From Deltaproteobacteria bacterium (lineage in GTDB: Bacteria; Desulfobacterota; Desulfuromonadia; Geobacterales; Geobacteraceae), in the NCBI GenBank assembly GCA_021848385.1, contig JAJZUQ010000022.1, positions 1-45,819 on the forward strand: a DNA stretch of 45,819 nucleotides, written 5' to 3'. Of the stretch, positions 27,091 to 36,492 are shown piece after piece. Within the stretch, counting starts at the first letter, position 1. Each line of letters begins with the position of its first letter. The translations under genes were made by a program, and so were the position numbers. The notes beneath the pieces are model-generated. The model had not been told where the DNA came from, searched no databases, and worked only from the letters and a program-made list of their open reading frames with translations.

Positions 27091-27116
27091 GTATACGAGG
27101 AGCATCGACAACGCTG

Positions 27117-28148
27117 ATGAAACCTGATGAATTTGCCAAGGCGCTGGAGAAAGGGACGATCGACCCCCTGTACTACCTGTACGGTGATGAGCCGTTTCTC
27201 GTGGAGCGGGCGGTAAAGCGCCTGCTGGAGCGGGTGGTCGATCCAGGTTTCCGTGATTTCAATCTCACGGTCCTCTACGGTAATGAATGCAAGGGGGGGG
27301 AGATCGTTGAGAATGCCCAGACTCTCCCCATGTTTGCCGAGCGGCGGGTCGTGCTGGTCAAGCGTGTCCAGGATATCCCGGCTGCTGCCCAGGAAATCCT
27401 GACCGGCTATGTGCAGGATCCCTCTCCTTCAACCTGTCTTATCCTTCAGGGTGAGAAGATCGATCAGCGCAAGAAACTTTCCGTCGAGCTGAAGAAGCAC
27501 GGGACGCTTGTCGAGTTCAAGCGCCCCTATGAAAATCAGCTGTCACCTTTCGTCCGCGAAGAAGCTGCGCAGCACGGCAAGCGGATCGAGCCTGCTGCCG
27601 CGGAATTTCTCGTCTACCTGACCGGGACGAACCTCCAGGAACTCTCCATGCAGCTGGACAAGGTAGCCACCTATGTCGGCGACCGTCCGACCATCACGCT
27701 TGCCGATGTGAAGGCGGTGGTGTCCGATACGCGGGTGGACAGCGTGTTCGAACTGGCCGATGCACTGGGGAGGAAAAATCTGGAGAGGGCTTTGCGTAAT
27801 CTGAACACGATCCTGCGGGACGGCGAAGAGCCCATACGCCTGCTGGGCATGATCAGCAGGCATTTCCGCCAGCTCTGGAAAGTACGGGAGCTCATTGAAC
27901 GAAAAACACCGCAGCAGGAGGTCGGCCGGCAGGTGGGAATCAACCCTTACTTTCTCACGGGGATCATGGAGCAGGCGCGGAACTTTTCACGGGAGGAACT
28001 GCGGAATGTTTTTGGTTTGCTTCTGGAGACCGACCTTGCGTTAAAATCGGGCGGTGGCAAACCGGCCCTCCTGATGGAGCGCGTGGTGTTGCAGGTATGT
28101 CTGCCGCACGGTGTTCCAAAGCGGGAGACACGCAGGGCGGGAAGATGA
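27117..28148 (+). CDS. holA: DNA polymerase III delta subunit
   Basis: 343 residues from ATG 27117; the in-frame ATG 27039 lies inside lptE and would add 26 residues unlike the family. GAGGAG is present but 14-15 bases upstream. Clamp-loader delta subunit that opens the beta clamp. YYLYGDEPFLVERAVKRLL is the usual N-terminus; LLGMISRHFRQLWKVREL and the C-terminal helical collar follow. No functional P-loop is expected or seen. Confidence 0.94.
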   Translation: MKPDEFAKALEKGTIDPLYYLYGDEPFLVERAVKRLLERVVDPGFRDFNLTVLYGNECKGGEIVENAQTLPMFAERRVVLVKRVQDIPAAAQEILTGYVQDPSPSTCLILQGEKIDQRKKLSVELKKHGTLVEFKRPYENQLSPFVREEAAQHGKRIEPAAAEFLVYLTGTNLQELSMQLDKVATYVGDRPTITLADVKAVVSDTRVDSVFELADALGRKNLERALRNLNTILRDGEEPIRLLGMISRHFRQLWKVRELIERKTPQQEVGRQVGINPYFLTGIMEQARNFSREELRNVFGLLLETDLALKSGGGKPALLMERVVLQVCLPHGVPKRETRRAGR

Positions 28149-28178
28149 AAAAAGGCCTCCGCAAAGGAGGCCTTTTTT
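28148..28178. terminator. Bidirectional terminator between holA and rpsT
   Basis: AAAAAA-GGCCTCC-GCAAA-GGAGGCC-TTTTTT: a 7-base GC stem flanked by A and T runs, so it works on both strands for these convergent genes. Confidence 0.92.
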
Positions 28179-28208
28179 ATGACGATGCACGACTGACGGT
28201 TACGATGA

Positions 28209-28472
28209 TCAGCCGAGTGTATTGACGAGCTTGGTGAGACGCGAAACGTTGCGGGAAGCTGTGTTGCGCTGGATAACACCTTTGGTGACAGCGGAATCGA
28301 TTACCGGGATTGCGGCGACCAGGGCTTCCTTGGCAGCTGTAGCGTCCTTCAGCTCGGCGGCTTCACGTACGCGTTTAATGAAAGTCCGCAGGGTGGAGCG
28401 GACGTGCTTGTTCCGGTCTGTTTTCTTCTCGGTTTGCTTGTTTCTTTTGATGGCCGACTTGTGGTTTGCCAA
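28209..28472 (-). CDS. rpsT: 30S ribosomal protein S20
   Basis: 87 residues, highly basic N-terminus ([16 protein letters not shown]) and the helical S20 body ([14 protein letters not shown] at the end). Binds 16S rRNA. The start codon is TTG (28470-28472), with GGAGGTG seven bases upstream. A UUG start also occurs in E. coli rpsT, where it takes part in autoregulation. Monocistronic, between its own promoter and a shared terminator. Confidence 0.96.
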   Translation of the reverse strand: MANHKSAIKRNKQTEKKTDRNKHVRSTLRTFIKRVREAAELKDATAAKEALVAAIPVIDSAVTKGVIQRNTASRNVSRLTKLVNTLG

Positions 28473-28524
28473 ACTGCACCTCCATTGCTATGTCGTCATG
28501 AGTTAAGGTTTTTGAGAAAGGAAA

Positions 28525-28553
28525 TTTATAGCACCATGCCGGCGTGCTGTCAA
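28525..28553 (-). promoter_or_regulatory. rpsT: Strong sigma-70 promoter of rpsT
   Basis: On the minus strand a perfect -35 TTGACA (28548-28553), 17-base spacer and -10 TATAAA (28525-28530). The leader is about 45 bases. Confidence 0.88.
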
Positions 28554-28575
28554 GGTAAAATCAATGGGGGAGTGG

Positions 28576-28599
28576 AAAAAAAGGGCGGACTGTCCGCCC
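28576..28599 (-). terminator. Rho-independent terminator of the MCP gene
   Basis: On the minus strand GGGCGG-ACAGT-CCGCCC followed by TTTTTTT, about 25 bases past the MCP stop. Confidence 0.88.
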
Positions 28600-28622
28600 G
28601 TATTTCGTCTCAGCGGGCACGT

Positions 28623-30851
28623 TCACAGCTGTTCATCTGATGTCGTTACCTTGAATTTCCCCATCTCTTTCTGCATGAGCTCCATTTGCCCCGTCAGGCT
28701 TGCCACCGCTTCATCCATAACCTTGCTGGCCTGCAGGTTGATGGCTGCCGATTGCTGAATATTTCCCACCGCTTCGACGATCTGCGCGCTCCCCCGGCTC
28801 TGTTCTTCGGTGGCATTCTTGATCTGCTGGACCATGTCGGTTATGTCTTCGGCGGAGTGGGCGATGAAATTACCTCCCTTGCTCTGTTCCCTGGTGGAGA
28901 GCCGTACTTGACCGGTGAGCACTTTCATTCGTTCCGATGCTCCCGATATCATGTCGCTCGCCGTTGACTGCTGACGTGTTGCAACGGCTACCTGGCCGAC
29001 CATTTCCGAAATCCGTTCCATAGCCTCCCGTATCATCTGGCTCCCTCTCGCCTGTTCTTCGGTAGCGCGGGCTATGGAGTCCATCTGATCTGACGTCCGT
29101 TCAACGCCTTTGACTATCTGGCCCAATGCCTCGCCGGATTTCAGTGAAAGCTGTTCGCCCTTGCTGATGCTCTGTTCCGCGTCCTTGATGGCGGAGACGG
29201 CTCGCTGGCTTTCTTCCTGGACGGCCTTGATGACCTGGGATATTTCACGGGTGGAGTTGCTTGTCTGCTCCGCCAGTTCTTTAATCTCGTCGGCTACCAC
29301 CGCAAACCCTTTGCCGTGCTCGCCTGCCTGCGCGGCGATAATGGCGGCATTGAGCGCCAGCAGGTTTGTCTGATCGGCGACGGAATCTATAACGGAGAGA
29401 ATGGCGCCGATGTCCCGGGCGCGGGTTGATAACGACTCGATGGCATCCGTCGTGATGCGGGAGGCCCGTCGGATATCCGTGATGCCGGCAATAGTTGCGT
29501 CTACCGCTACCTGACCGCGTTCAGCGTCTTTACGCACGGCTTGGGAGATGGAGGCGGTTTCCATGGCGTTCTGTTCTACTTCACGAATGGAACCGTTCAT
29601 CTGATCGATGGAGCAGGCCGTGCTCGTGGCTTCATCCATCAGAACGGCTGTATTGGCACCGATCTGCCGAATGGATGCCGTCATTTGTGTGATGGAGGAG
29701 CTAACCTCTTCCACTGCTGCATCCAGGGTTTCAGCGTTAAGTGCCACCTCTTCAACGCTTGCCGCCATTTCCAGGGTTGACGACGACATTGCCGATGCCG
29801 AAAGAGAGAGATTGTCTACATTGGCCCCTACTTCTTTGATGGTGGCACTTATTTCAATCACAGCGGATGAAGTCTGCGTGACCCCGCCGGACTGCATTTC
29901 AGCCGCGCCAACGACTTGCTGGGAAGCGGATCGCATGTCGGCAGCTATCTGGCTCAACTTTCGAAGGGTCGTCATTGTCTGTGCCACTATGGCCGACAAC
30001 CTGTCCGCCATGATGTTGTAGTCAGCGCACAGTTTTGACATCTCGTCGCCGGAATCGACTACCACGCGGGCGGTAAGATCCCCTTCCGCCCCACGATGCA
30101 GGGCGTTGGCAATCAGTCTGATTCGGCTCGTGATACTCCGTGTAATAAGCATGCCGAGCAGGATTGCTATCCCCACCGAAAGGGCGATGACGGCCACGAA
30201 GGTCATGGTGGCGTTACGCTCGATTATTGCGGATTCCTTGTCGGCATGTATTCTCTGACTGTCTACTGTGTCAGCCAGGTCATCGATGTCGAGTTTGGCA
30301 TTTTCACTCGATTCCATGATTTGTTTTCGGGCCAGGTTGTTAAGTTTGTCGTCCGCCAGGGCATTCTTTGCTGCCTGGTCTACCACTCCTGGAGTAAGTC
30401 CTTTCAAGAGGGATGCTTTGTGCGCCATGGTCTGGTCTGCGACCTTTTCAAACTCGGCCCAGCTCGTCAAGACTCCCCGCGCCTGTTCCTCTATCTTTCC
30501 ACCCTTCTTTGCCGGGGGGACACCAAGCTTAGTGTCCCCGTTCAAGATTACGGCAACGTTCTTTTTGAATTGTTCGTTTTTCTTTCGGTAATTCTCCGCA
30601 TATTTGTCTAAATCGGCTTTTTCAGTCCGGACCAGGGCAGCTTCCACCAGGTTCACCCGGCAGGCTTTCTGGTTCATCTCCATCTGCAGAACCTGCTTTT
30701 CCTGGGCGGCAGAGGTCTTCATGATGGCGTTTACCTTGCTGCCGACCCTGTTGATAGTCCGGATACCGAAAATACCGGTGAAAGCAACAATTGCCGCCAT
30801 CAGGAAGAACGCCCCGATAAGTTTGGTTCCAAGTGAAAGGTTTTTCAGCAT
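28623..30851 (-). CDS. Methyl-accepting chemotaxis protein
   Basis: 742 residues. Membrane helix 1 at about 11-33, a periplasmic sensor region about 34-212 (helical, no recognised ligand motif), helix 2 about 214-237, HAMP about 238-290, then a long coiled-coil signalling domain. The hairpin tip reads [17 protein letters not shown]. The position usually Glu is Ile and the usual Arg is Gln, although [16 protein letters not shown] is normal. No C-terminal pentapeptide for CheR/CheB is seen. The periplasmic region holds Cys64, but no heme motif. It is the only receptor in the window, transcribed alone, and a candidate input for the Che operon. Confidence 0.93.
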   Translation of the reverse strand: MLKNLSLGTKLIGAFFLMAAIVAFTGIFGIRTINRVGSKVNAIMKTSAAQEKQVLQMEMNQKACRVNLVEAALVRTEKADLDKYAENYRKKNEQFKKNVAVILNGDTKLGVPPAKKGGKIEEQARGVLTSWAEFEKVADQTMAHKASLLKGLTPGVVDQAAKNALADDKLNNLARKQIMESSENAKLDIDDLADTVDSQRIHADKESAIIERNATMTFVAVIALSVGIAILLGMLITRSITSRIRLIANALHRGAEGDLTARVVVDSGDEMSKLCADYNIMADRLSAIVAQTMTTLRKLSQIAADMRSASQQVVGAAEMQSGGVTQTSSAVIEISATIKEVGANVDNLSLSASAMSSSTLEMAASVEEVALNAETLDAAVEEVSSSITQMTASIRQIGANTAVLMDEATSTACSIDQMNGSIREVEQNAMETASISQAVRKDAERGQVAVDATIAGITDIRRASRITTDAIESLSTRARDIGAILSVIDSVADQTNLLALNAAIIAAQAGEHGKGFAVVADEIKELAEQTSNSTREISQVIKAVQEESQRAVSAIKDAEQSISKGEQLSLKSGEALGQIVKGVERTSDQMDSIARATEEQARGSQMIREAMERISEMVGQVAVATRQQSTASDMISGASERMKVLTGQVRLSTREQSKGGNFIAHSAEDITDMVQQIKNATEEQSRGSAQIVEAVGNIQQSAAINLQASKVMDEAVASLTGQMELMQKEMGKFKVTTSDEQL

Positions 30852-31054
30852 GTCTTCCCCTTCTTGATGTTGCTTGATGGTGTGACAATTCTGTTCATTA
30901 AGTCTAATCCTTTATTGATAAGAAATAAAGAGGGAATTCTGACTTGAGTCGTGGTGTACAATCAGGAGGTGTTTACGCGCATTTCGCTGGAGAATGCTTA
31001 GTTGTAACTAACCGGATACACGGTATCTTCTGCCATGGATTTGTGTCGTGAGAC

Positions 31055-31085
31055 AAAAAAAGGGGCGAACCTTCCGGTTCGCCCC
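31055..31085 (-). terminator. Rho-independent terminator of the first octaheme cytochrome gene
   Basis: Minus-strand GGGGCGAACC-GGAA-GGTTCGCCCC then TTTTTTT, a perfect 10-base stem 22 bases past the stop. The rest of 30852-31054 is AT-rich leader for the MCP gene; no clear promoter there. Confidence 0.92.
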
Positions 31086-31107
31086 ATCACATATAACGAA
31101 GGAGTGA

Positions 31108-32493
31108 TTACCAATCCTCTTTCTGTTTTTCTATCAGTTGCTTAAAGTAGATTTCCGGATTGGTCAGCTTTTTGATCTCTGCGTCGGTATAGCCGAGGGC
31201 CTTGAAGTTCATGACGCCGTTGATACCATGGCAGTTGATGCAGTTGAGGGCCTTGTCCTTGGTTACCAGGTGGTCGCTGCCGAAATAGATAGTTTGCCAG
31301 CCGGGAACGGCGTTTTTAGCAACGGAGGCGGGATCCTTGATGCCGAGGGTCCGTGCAGCCGATTCCACACCGGCGCGAGTGTTGCCTGTTGCCATGGGAG
31401 GAGCGAAATCCATGGAGAGAAGCTGGCCCGTTTTTTTATCATAGAACGCCTTGCCCATGAAGATCTTGAAGGGGTAGATCTTGCTCTTGCCATCCTTGCG
31501 GCTGCCATTAGGGCCGATGAAATGAAGCTCGTTGCGGACGGTCTTGTTATACCAGGCGTAGACCGGTATGGTTTCATTCGCTTCTTTTTTCAAGGTGGTC
31601 GGCTCATAAAAACCGTCAGACCCTTTTTCCCATACGGTGAAGTCCTTGGCTACAGCACCGCCGGTCCGGGGGATATGACAGGTCTGGCAGGCGATCTTGG
31701 CGGTGTGGCTATTGTAGGCTGCGGCAAGCCCCTTGTGTGGCTTTTCACCATGGCAGTCGGCACAGGCTATCCGCACACCGTCATTGGCCCAGTTGTTCGG
31801 GTCAAAACCGGTGGGGATCTTGTGGTTTTTTGCCTTGTGACAGTCCACGCAGACCATTCCCTTCGCTGCATGGACGTCTGTTTCCTTGTTGAAGACAAAA
31901 CCGCGTTTCACCAGCACGCCGCCGCCAGCCGCCTCATGGCATACCATGCAGTTTTTTACCGTTGGCTTTGCGATGGCAAGCGCCGCCTTGGTGCTCCTGT
32001 CCTGCCCCATGACTACTTGCCCCTGCTCATTCTTGAACGGCACCCGCTGCCTGAAGTCGTAATCTGTTGAGTGACAGACCAGGCAGTCAATAGCGTTCTC
32101 GGCCTGAGTGCCGGTACTTCCCACATCGCTTATGTGGTTGCCCGGGTGGCAGGTGTTGCAGCCGGTGAACTTGGATTTTCCCTCGGCGTTCTTGGGGATT
32201 TCCTTCAGGTTGTTGACGATGTCGTTACCGTTGCACATGGTGTAGATACGGTTTTTCATGCCGTATTCCTTCTTCGGATCCAGGTTGGATACATTGTCCA
32301 CCTTGGAGGCATGTTTCCAGTGAACCGTGCCGAGAAACTTCTTGGCAGTGCCGGGATGGCACTCTTCGCAGGTAGCCGGCCCCTTGTAGCCATTCTTCTC
32401 GATCTCGCTCTTGCCCGGGTGTTCCGCTCCCCATACGCTGGCTGCGCAGAGGAGTGCCAGCAGCGTTGAGGTTATTGTTACGTGCTGTTTCAT
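31108..32493 (-). CDS. Octaheme c-type cytochrome, tetrathionate-reductase (OTR) family-like
   Basis: 461 residues from ATG 32493 (AAAGGAG upstream); the in-frame ATG 32553 would put 20 residues before the signal peptide. Signal MKQHVTITSTLLALLCAASVWGA. Eight CxxCH motifs: CEECH, CNTCH, CLVCH, CMVCH, CVDCH, CADCH, CQTCH, CINCH. It shares layout with the neighbouring OTR-like protein: a lone Cys (YTMCNGND, about Cys87), a Gly-rich VKRG stretch after heme 4, ACQTCHIP, YPFKIFMGK and a final CHGINGVMNFKALGY. It is clearly a diverged paralogue. OTR enzymes reduce tetrathionate, nitrite or hydroxylamine in vitro; the substrate here is unknown. Probably periplasmic. Confidence 0.88.
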   Translation of the reverse strand: MKQHVTITSTLLALLCAASVWGAEHPGKSEIEKNGYKGPATCEECHPGTAKKFLGTVHWKHASKVDNVSNLDPKKEYGMKNRIYTMCNGNDIVNNLKEIPKNAEGKSKFTGCNTCHPGNHISDVGSTGTQAENAIDCLVCHSTDYDFRQRVPFKNEQGQVVMGQDRSTKAALAIAKPTVKNCMVCHEAAGGGVLVKRGFVFNKETDVHAAKGMVCVDCHKAKNHKIPTGFDPNNWANDGVRIACADCHGEKPHKGLAAAYNSHTAKIACQTCHIPRTGGAVAKDFTVWEKGSDGFYEPTTLKKEANETIPVYAWYNKTVRNELHFIGPNGSRKDGKSKIYPFKIFMGKAFYDKKTGQLLSMDFAPPMATGNTRAGVESAARTLGIKDPASVAKNAVPGWQTIYFGSDHLVTKDKALNCINCHGINGVMNFKALGYTDAEIKKLTNPEIYFKQLIEKQKEDW

Positions 32494-32837
32494 GATCACT
32501 GCTCCTTTCTTGTAATAGTCTGAAACCGGTGGTAACCACGTCGTAAAACTCATCTGGAATATCAGAAGGGAAAGTTCAGAATCAACCTTTTCCCTGATTG
32601 TCTTCTGGGTGTGGTCCGTGCTTGTTTTAGTTTATCTGTTTAAGCTGCGGAATCAAGAAATTTCTTGTCGATTTTTAATGCAGTGAGCCTTGAGGTTGTT
32701 CGCAGACAGGGTGTTGAAGCTGGTTTCTTCTGTGGCAGGTAAGCTGCCGAAGCGGCCGCACCGAAACGCCGGCCATCATTTGAACGTCATGTTTGATCCT
32801 GTTGTGGGCGAGTTGCTTCGACTTTAAAAAGTGGCAC
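32494..32837. other. Intergenic leader of the octaheme gene with a small palindrome
   Basis: No gene is seen on either strand. The minus-strand reading contains AT-rich stretches but no convincing promoter. A perfect 14-base palindrome CAAGAAATTTCTTG at 32654-32667 is a possible operator. Confidence 0.4.
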
Positions 32838-32868
32838 AAAAAAACGGCGGGCCGTGTGGCCCACCGTT
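32838..32868 (-). terminator. Rho-independent terminator of the OTR-like gene
   Basis: Minus-strand AACGGTGGGCC-ACAC-GGCCCGCCGTT followed by TTTTT; 11-base stem with one G-T pair. Confidence 0.9.
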
Positions 32869-32904
32869 GATGGTGAAACTTTCCTGAAATTGTAGTGATT
32901 AAAA

Positions 32905-34398
32905 TTATTGGTGCTTCTGTACCCAGTTTTCCTGAATGAAGTTGAGATCAGCCGGTTTCTGCTGGTGGTTAACAGAGGCCTTCTTATCTCTGCCGCCACC
33001 CATGAGCATGGGGTCACCATTGTAACCGAGGGCTTTCCAGTTCATTCGGGTTCCGCCCATGTGGCAGTCGCCGCAGGTAAGGGCATCTTCTTTCGGTGCG
33101 ACCATGTGGTCCAGACCAATGTAGGAGATGGTATTGACAAATTGGTATTTGCCGCTGTAGGGAAGGCCTGATCCTTTGGCGCCATCTTCAAGCGATTTCT
33201 GCCAGTTCAGGGTGTCCCAGAGCCCTTTGTATTGCTGGAAGACGCTCAGGTACTTGTACTGGGAATCCATCGGCTGCTTGCCGGTGAAATATTTGAAGGG
33301 ATAGATCTTGGCGGAACTTTCCGTGATGGAGCCGTAAGGCTTCATGAAGATTAACGGCTTGGAGGGGTCCTTGATCTTGTCTCCCTTCATGTAGCGGTTG
33401 ATGGTTCCGTCATACCACATATAGGTCGGTACGACGTTCTTGGCCCACCCATAGGTCCCCCTTGCGTTGTCGTAAGAGATACGCCCCTCCTGCGGGGGAA
33501 GTGTCAGATTCTTGCCGACGGTCGACCAGTCCCAGCTCACGCGGGTAGCTTTTTTCCGGGCGAAGAAGGGGATATGGCAGCTCTGGCAGGCGACGCTTTT
33601 CAAATGGCTGTTAAGGATGACGCCATTGCGGGAATTCTGGTGCGGCGCGTTTTTACCGCTATGGCAGTCTTCGCAGGTGACCCTGCCTTCATGCGTCGCC
33701 AGCATGGTGGAGGCACCGGAAATCTGATGATCCTTGGTGGTATGGCATGACTGGCAGTCGAGTCCTTGCCCACCCTTCGTCGTGCTTGCCATGTGGACGT
33801 CGAGGGACTTGTCTGCCGTTTTGAGGGTCGAGTCGAGGTCGCCATGTTTTACCGCGTCATCACCACCGCCGGAGAAGTGGCAGGCGCCGCAGTTTTTGAT
33901 GGTGGGAAGGCCAACGCTTACTGCCGCCTTCTTCAGGTCGGTAAAGTCGCTGATCTCGTTGTTTTCCCGGCCGTAGTCACCCTGCTGGGCATGGCAGACG
34001 AGGCAGTCGACCTTGGTCTTGTCGGTAAGATCAAACCCTTTCTTGTCCCAGAAATATCCCGCATGGCACTCGCCGCAGTGGCCGCGGGCCTCCTGGTTTG
34101 GCCCACCCTCTACGGTAACGCAGAACGAATTCAGCATGTTGGTCTTACCATACTCGACCTTGCTGTTTTCATAACCTCGGACGTGTCCTTTTGTCGGTCC
34201 TTTCCATTTCCAGTGGGAAGTCTTCATGATGTCGTCGGCTTGCTTCTCGTGGCACTTGAGACATTCTTTGGTGACATCGGGACCGCTCTTGTACTTTCCT
34301 CTGATGAAGTCGGCATGATCGACCTGCGCTGCCATTCCGTTGCTGGAGATGGCGAGGAGCATCGTACCGACAAAAAACGTTGACAACCTTTTTTTCAT
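32905..34398 (-). CDS. Octaheme tetrathionate-reductase-family cytochrome c
   Basis: 497 residues. Signal peptide KKRLSTFFVGTMLLAISSNGMAA. Eight CxxCH motifs: CLKCH, CGECH, CLVCH, CGACH, CQSCH, CEDCH, CQSCH, CGDCH. The order and spacing match what I remember of Shewanella OTR. GGGDDAVKHGDLDS (Lys184) corresponds to the region that supplies the unusual Lys heme ligand, and SFCVTV (Cys93) to the active-site Cys. KIYPFKYFTGKQPMD and CGDCHMGGTRMNWKALGY close the family match. Likely a periplasmic reductase of tetrathionate, nitrite or another small oxidised compound; the real substrate is not known. ATG after AAGGAG. Own promoter and terminator. Confidence 0.92.
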   Translation of the reverse strand: MKKRLSTFFVGTMLLAISSNGMAAQVDHADFIRGKYKSGPDVTKECLKCHEKQADDIMKTSHWKWKGPTKGHVRGYENSKVEYGKTNMLNSFCVTVEGGPNQEARGHCGECHAGYFWDKKGFDLTDKTKVDCLVCHAQQGDYGRENNEISDFTDLKKAAVSVGLPTIKNCGACHFSGGGDDAVKHGDLDSTLKTADKSLDVHMASTTKGGQGLDCQSCHTTKDHQISGASTMLATHEGRVTCEDCHSGKNAPHQNSRNGVILNSHLKSVACQSCHIPFFARKKATRVSWDWSTVGKNLTLPPQEGRISYDNARGTYGWAKNVVPTYMWYDGTINRYMKGDKIKDPSKPLIFMKPYGSITESSAKIYPFKYFTGKQPMDSQYKYLSVFQQYKGLWDTLNWQKSLEDGAKGSGLPYSGKYQFVNTISYIGLDHMVAPKEDALTCGDCHMGGTRMNWKALGYNGDPMLMGGGRDKKASVNHQQKPADLNFIQENWVQKHQ

Positions 34399-34431
34399 AA
34401 ATTCTCCTTGCTCAATACCGTGGTGTTGTGA

Positions 34432-34460
34432 TTTCTAAAATACAATATATGAATAATCAA
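34432..34460 (-). promoter_or_regulatory. Possible promoter of the OTR-like gene
   Basis: Minus-strand TTGATT (34455-34460), 17-base spacer, TAGAAA (34432-34437), in a very AT-rich stretch where chance matches are easy. Confidence 0.4.
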
Positions 34461-34473
34461 ATTAATAAAGGTC

Positions 34474-34503
34474 AAATAAAAGCAGCATCTGTCGATGCTG
34501 CTT
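34474..34503 (-). terminator. Terminator of the small secreted-protein gene
   Basis: Minus-strand AAGCAGCATC-GACA-GATGCTGCTT followed by TTATTT; perfect 10-base stem, 29 bases past the stop. Confidence 0.82.
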
Positions 34504-34531
34504 CTTATTTGTCTCATGTAAAACCTGCCTT

Positions 34532-34858
34532 CTAGCAGCCGGCAGTTTTTCGGAAGATCTTGCTGACATTCTTGCCGTCGACTGTCTCGTACTTGCAGCG
34601 GATCTCATCACCTTCGACGATGCGGTGGTCCTTGAACTTGTCGAGGGTCAGGTCGTCGTTGACGGTAATCACCACCAATTTCCCCGATTTGTTGTCCTTG
34701 AGTGTGGCGGTTGCGGTTTTGGCATCTTTGCCGGCAATTTCGATCTTGGTGATTACACCTACCATCTTGATATCCTCGGCGCTGGCGACGCGGGAAAACG
34801 AGACGATGGTGAGGGCCATGAGGGTAATTACCATGACGATAGATACTGCTTTTTTCAT
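34532..34858 (-). CDS. Small secreted protein of unknown function
   Basis: 108 residues. Signal peptide MKKAVSIVMVITLMALTIVS to VASA, leaving about 80 mature residues rich in Lys, Asp and Val with alternating beta-type pattern (MVGVITKIEI, LVVITVNDDL, DEIRCKYETV). Two cysteines (in IRCKY and the C-terminal Cys) could form a disulphide. No heme motif. GGAGCAG RBS. It lies between the OTR-like gene and the porin gene, with its own terminator. I do not recognise the family; an OB-like periplasmic binding domain is only a guess from the strand pattern. Confidence 0.72.
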   Translation of the reverse strand: MKKAVSIVMVITLMALTIVSFSRVASAEDIKMVGVITKIEIAGKDAKTATATLKDNKSGKLVVITVNDDLTLDKFKDHRIVEGDEIRCKYETVDGKNVSKIFRKTAGC

Positions 34859-34944
34859 TGTCTGCTCCTTTTTTGTGGTTAGACGGCGGACTCTCCGCCA
34901 TCATAATGCACCGGCTACGAAGATTCTAGCTGCTTTCCAAAGAC

Positions 34945-34970
34945 AGGGGAAGGGCTTGCGCCCTCCCCCT
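34945..34970 (-). terminator. Hairpin after the porin gene, weak terminator candidate
   Basis: Minus-strand AGGGGGAGGGC-GCAA-GCCCTTCCCCT, 11 pairs including one G-T, followed only by GTCTTTGG. Confidence 0.5.
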
Positions 34971-35016
34971 CATATGTACGGTTTACATAATAATATAATT
35001 ATCAATATATTGCAAA

Positions 35017-36492
35017 TTAAAATTTCAGCTCAAAAGTTGCATAGAGATCCTGAGCATTTTTCAGCGGAGCGGTCATCTGGGCGTTCATCGGATTGTTGAG
35101 CGCCGCTATGTCAACCGGAGCACCGAGCCAGGAGTTGCTGCCCGTGTAATCGAAATTGTAGTACTGATAGCCGACCCGGAAGAATGCCTTGCTGAAGTAA
35201 GAGGAGATCGGTTTCAGGTGGAGTTCCTGGATCAGGTATCCCTCGTAGACATCCCCGCGGGTACCGACCTTGGTTGTCCACATGTCGTCTTCGGCGGGTG
35301 AGAAGGCCATCCAGTTTTTGGAGCCGTGGTTGTATTCGAAGCCGATCTTGGTGAGGGTCGGGAGGAAATCGTAACGGACGCCGGCAAATGCCGCCCAGCC
35401 GTTGGTGCTGTTGGGCTTCCCGCTCCAGAGCAGGCCTTGATTGGTTTCGATGTAGGAACCGCCGGTCGGGTCATAGGGGTTGTACAGTTTCAAGGTGTTG
35501 CCGTTCGGATGAGTCACGTCCATCGCACCCTGGACAAACCAGTTCAGGGTACCGGGGCCGACGTGTTTCACTTCACCGAGGAAGTTGACGCCGTACCAGT
35601 CGATGTCGCCAACGTTGGTCTTCGGTCCGTTGAGTATCTGGGCAAAAGCGCCGGAGAGCATCTGGGGGGCGTCGAAGATGTTGACGCCGCGGTTGTACTG
35701 AAGAAGAACCTGGAGCGCGTCGGTATTGTACGGGGCCACCTGGACCCCGAACATGTCGGTGTCTTTCAGCGAGTTGCTGGCGTTACGGGAATCGGCGAGG
35801 CCGGTGCTGAAGCCGCGGCCGTAGCAGAACTTGCCGTAGGCGCCCGGAAGGGCGTCGATATCGGGGGCATAGCCGAGGGTCAGACCGTCAAAGGCGTAGT
35901 TGACCAGGAGGGCGGGGATGCCGCCGACGCCGGGGCGCTTGTCGTTGTTCTTCAGGTGAGTAGGAATCCCGTCGGTGGAAGGGCGGCGGCCAATGGAGAA
36001 CCAGATCGGCTCGTCGGCAATGTTCTCCCAGTCGATGTAGACACGGTCGACGTCGAGGAGGCTGGAGCTGGGGAGGTGGCCAATGGTGCCGTCAAAGAGG
36101 CCGGCCCGGTCAAAGGAGTAGGAGGTGTTTCCGGACTGGAGGACGCTGTCGGTCTGGTTGCCCCACGCCTTGTACATCAGGAGCCGGGCGGCGATGGTAA
36201 CGTTTTCAACCGGTTTGGCGTTCAGGTTGAGCCCGAACCGGTGGGTATAGAGGGCGTCGTTTTTGACTCTCGATTCGGGGACTGACCCGTACGGGTTGAC
36301 TAAATAATTCGCTCCACCTTTCTGCGCAGGCGCAGTTTGTACAAGCGTATAACCATAGCCGGGGAGGGTAGGGTTGCCCACGCCTACGTATGCGCTAGCA
36401 CCAGCTGGAGTGGTGCCAGAGGGAGCGGTGAAACCAGGCATGAAAGGGTAGTAGCTGGGGGACTTGGCACTGAGGTAGTCATAGCGGAACAT
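35017..36492 (-). pseudogene. DUF3373-type outer-membrane porin, main part downstream of an in-frame stop
   Basis: 491 codons starting at the ATG right after a TAA, in the same frame as the upstream fragment. The sequence is a beta-barrel of the DUF3373 family common beside Geobacter cytochromes: alternating strands, DRVYIDWENIADEPIWFSIGRRPST, LLVNYAFDGLTLGYAPDIDALPGAYGKFCYGRGF, GFEYNHGSKNWMAF, ending in Phe (ATFELKF) as outer-membrane proteins do. It has no signal peptide of its own and no Shine-Dalgarno before the ATG, so as it stands it could not be exported. It is otherwise intact, so the lesion is recent, a sequencing error or read through. No heme motifs. Confidence 0.85.

Noticed and set aside
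31138-32070. 310-codon plus-strand frame opposite the octaheme gene
   Set aside because: Shadow frame; the eight heme motifs are on the minus strand.
35326-36285. 319-codon plus-strand frame opposite the porin
   Set aside because: Composition (Val/Gly/Glu/Asp runs) is that of a shadow; the minus-strand barrel has family motifs.
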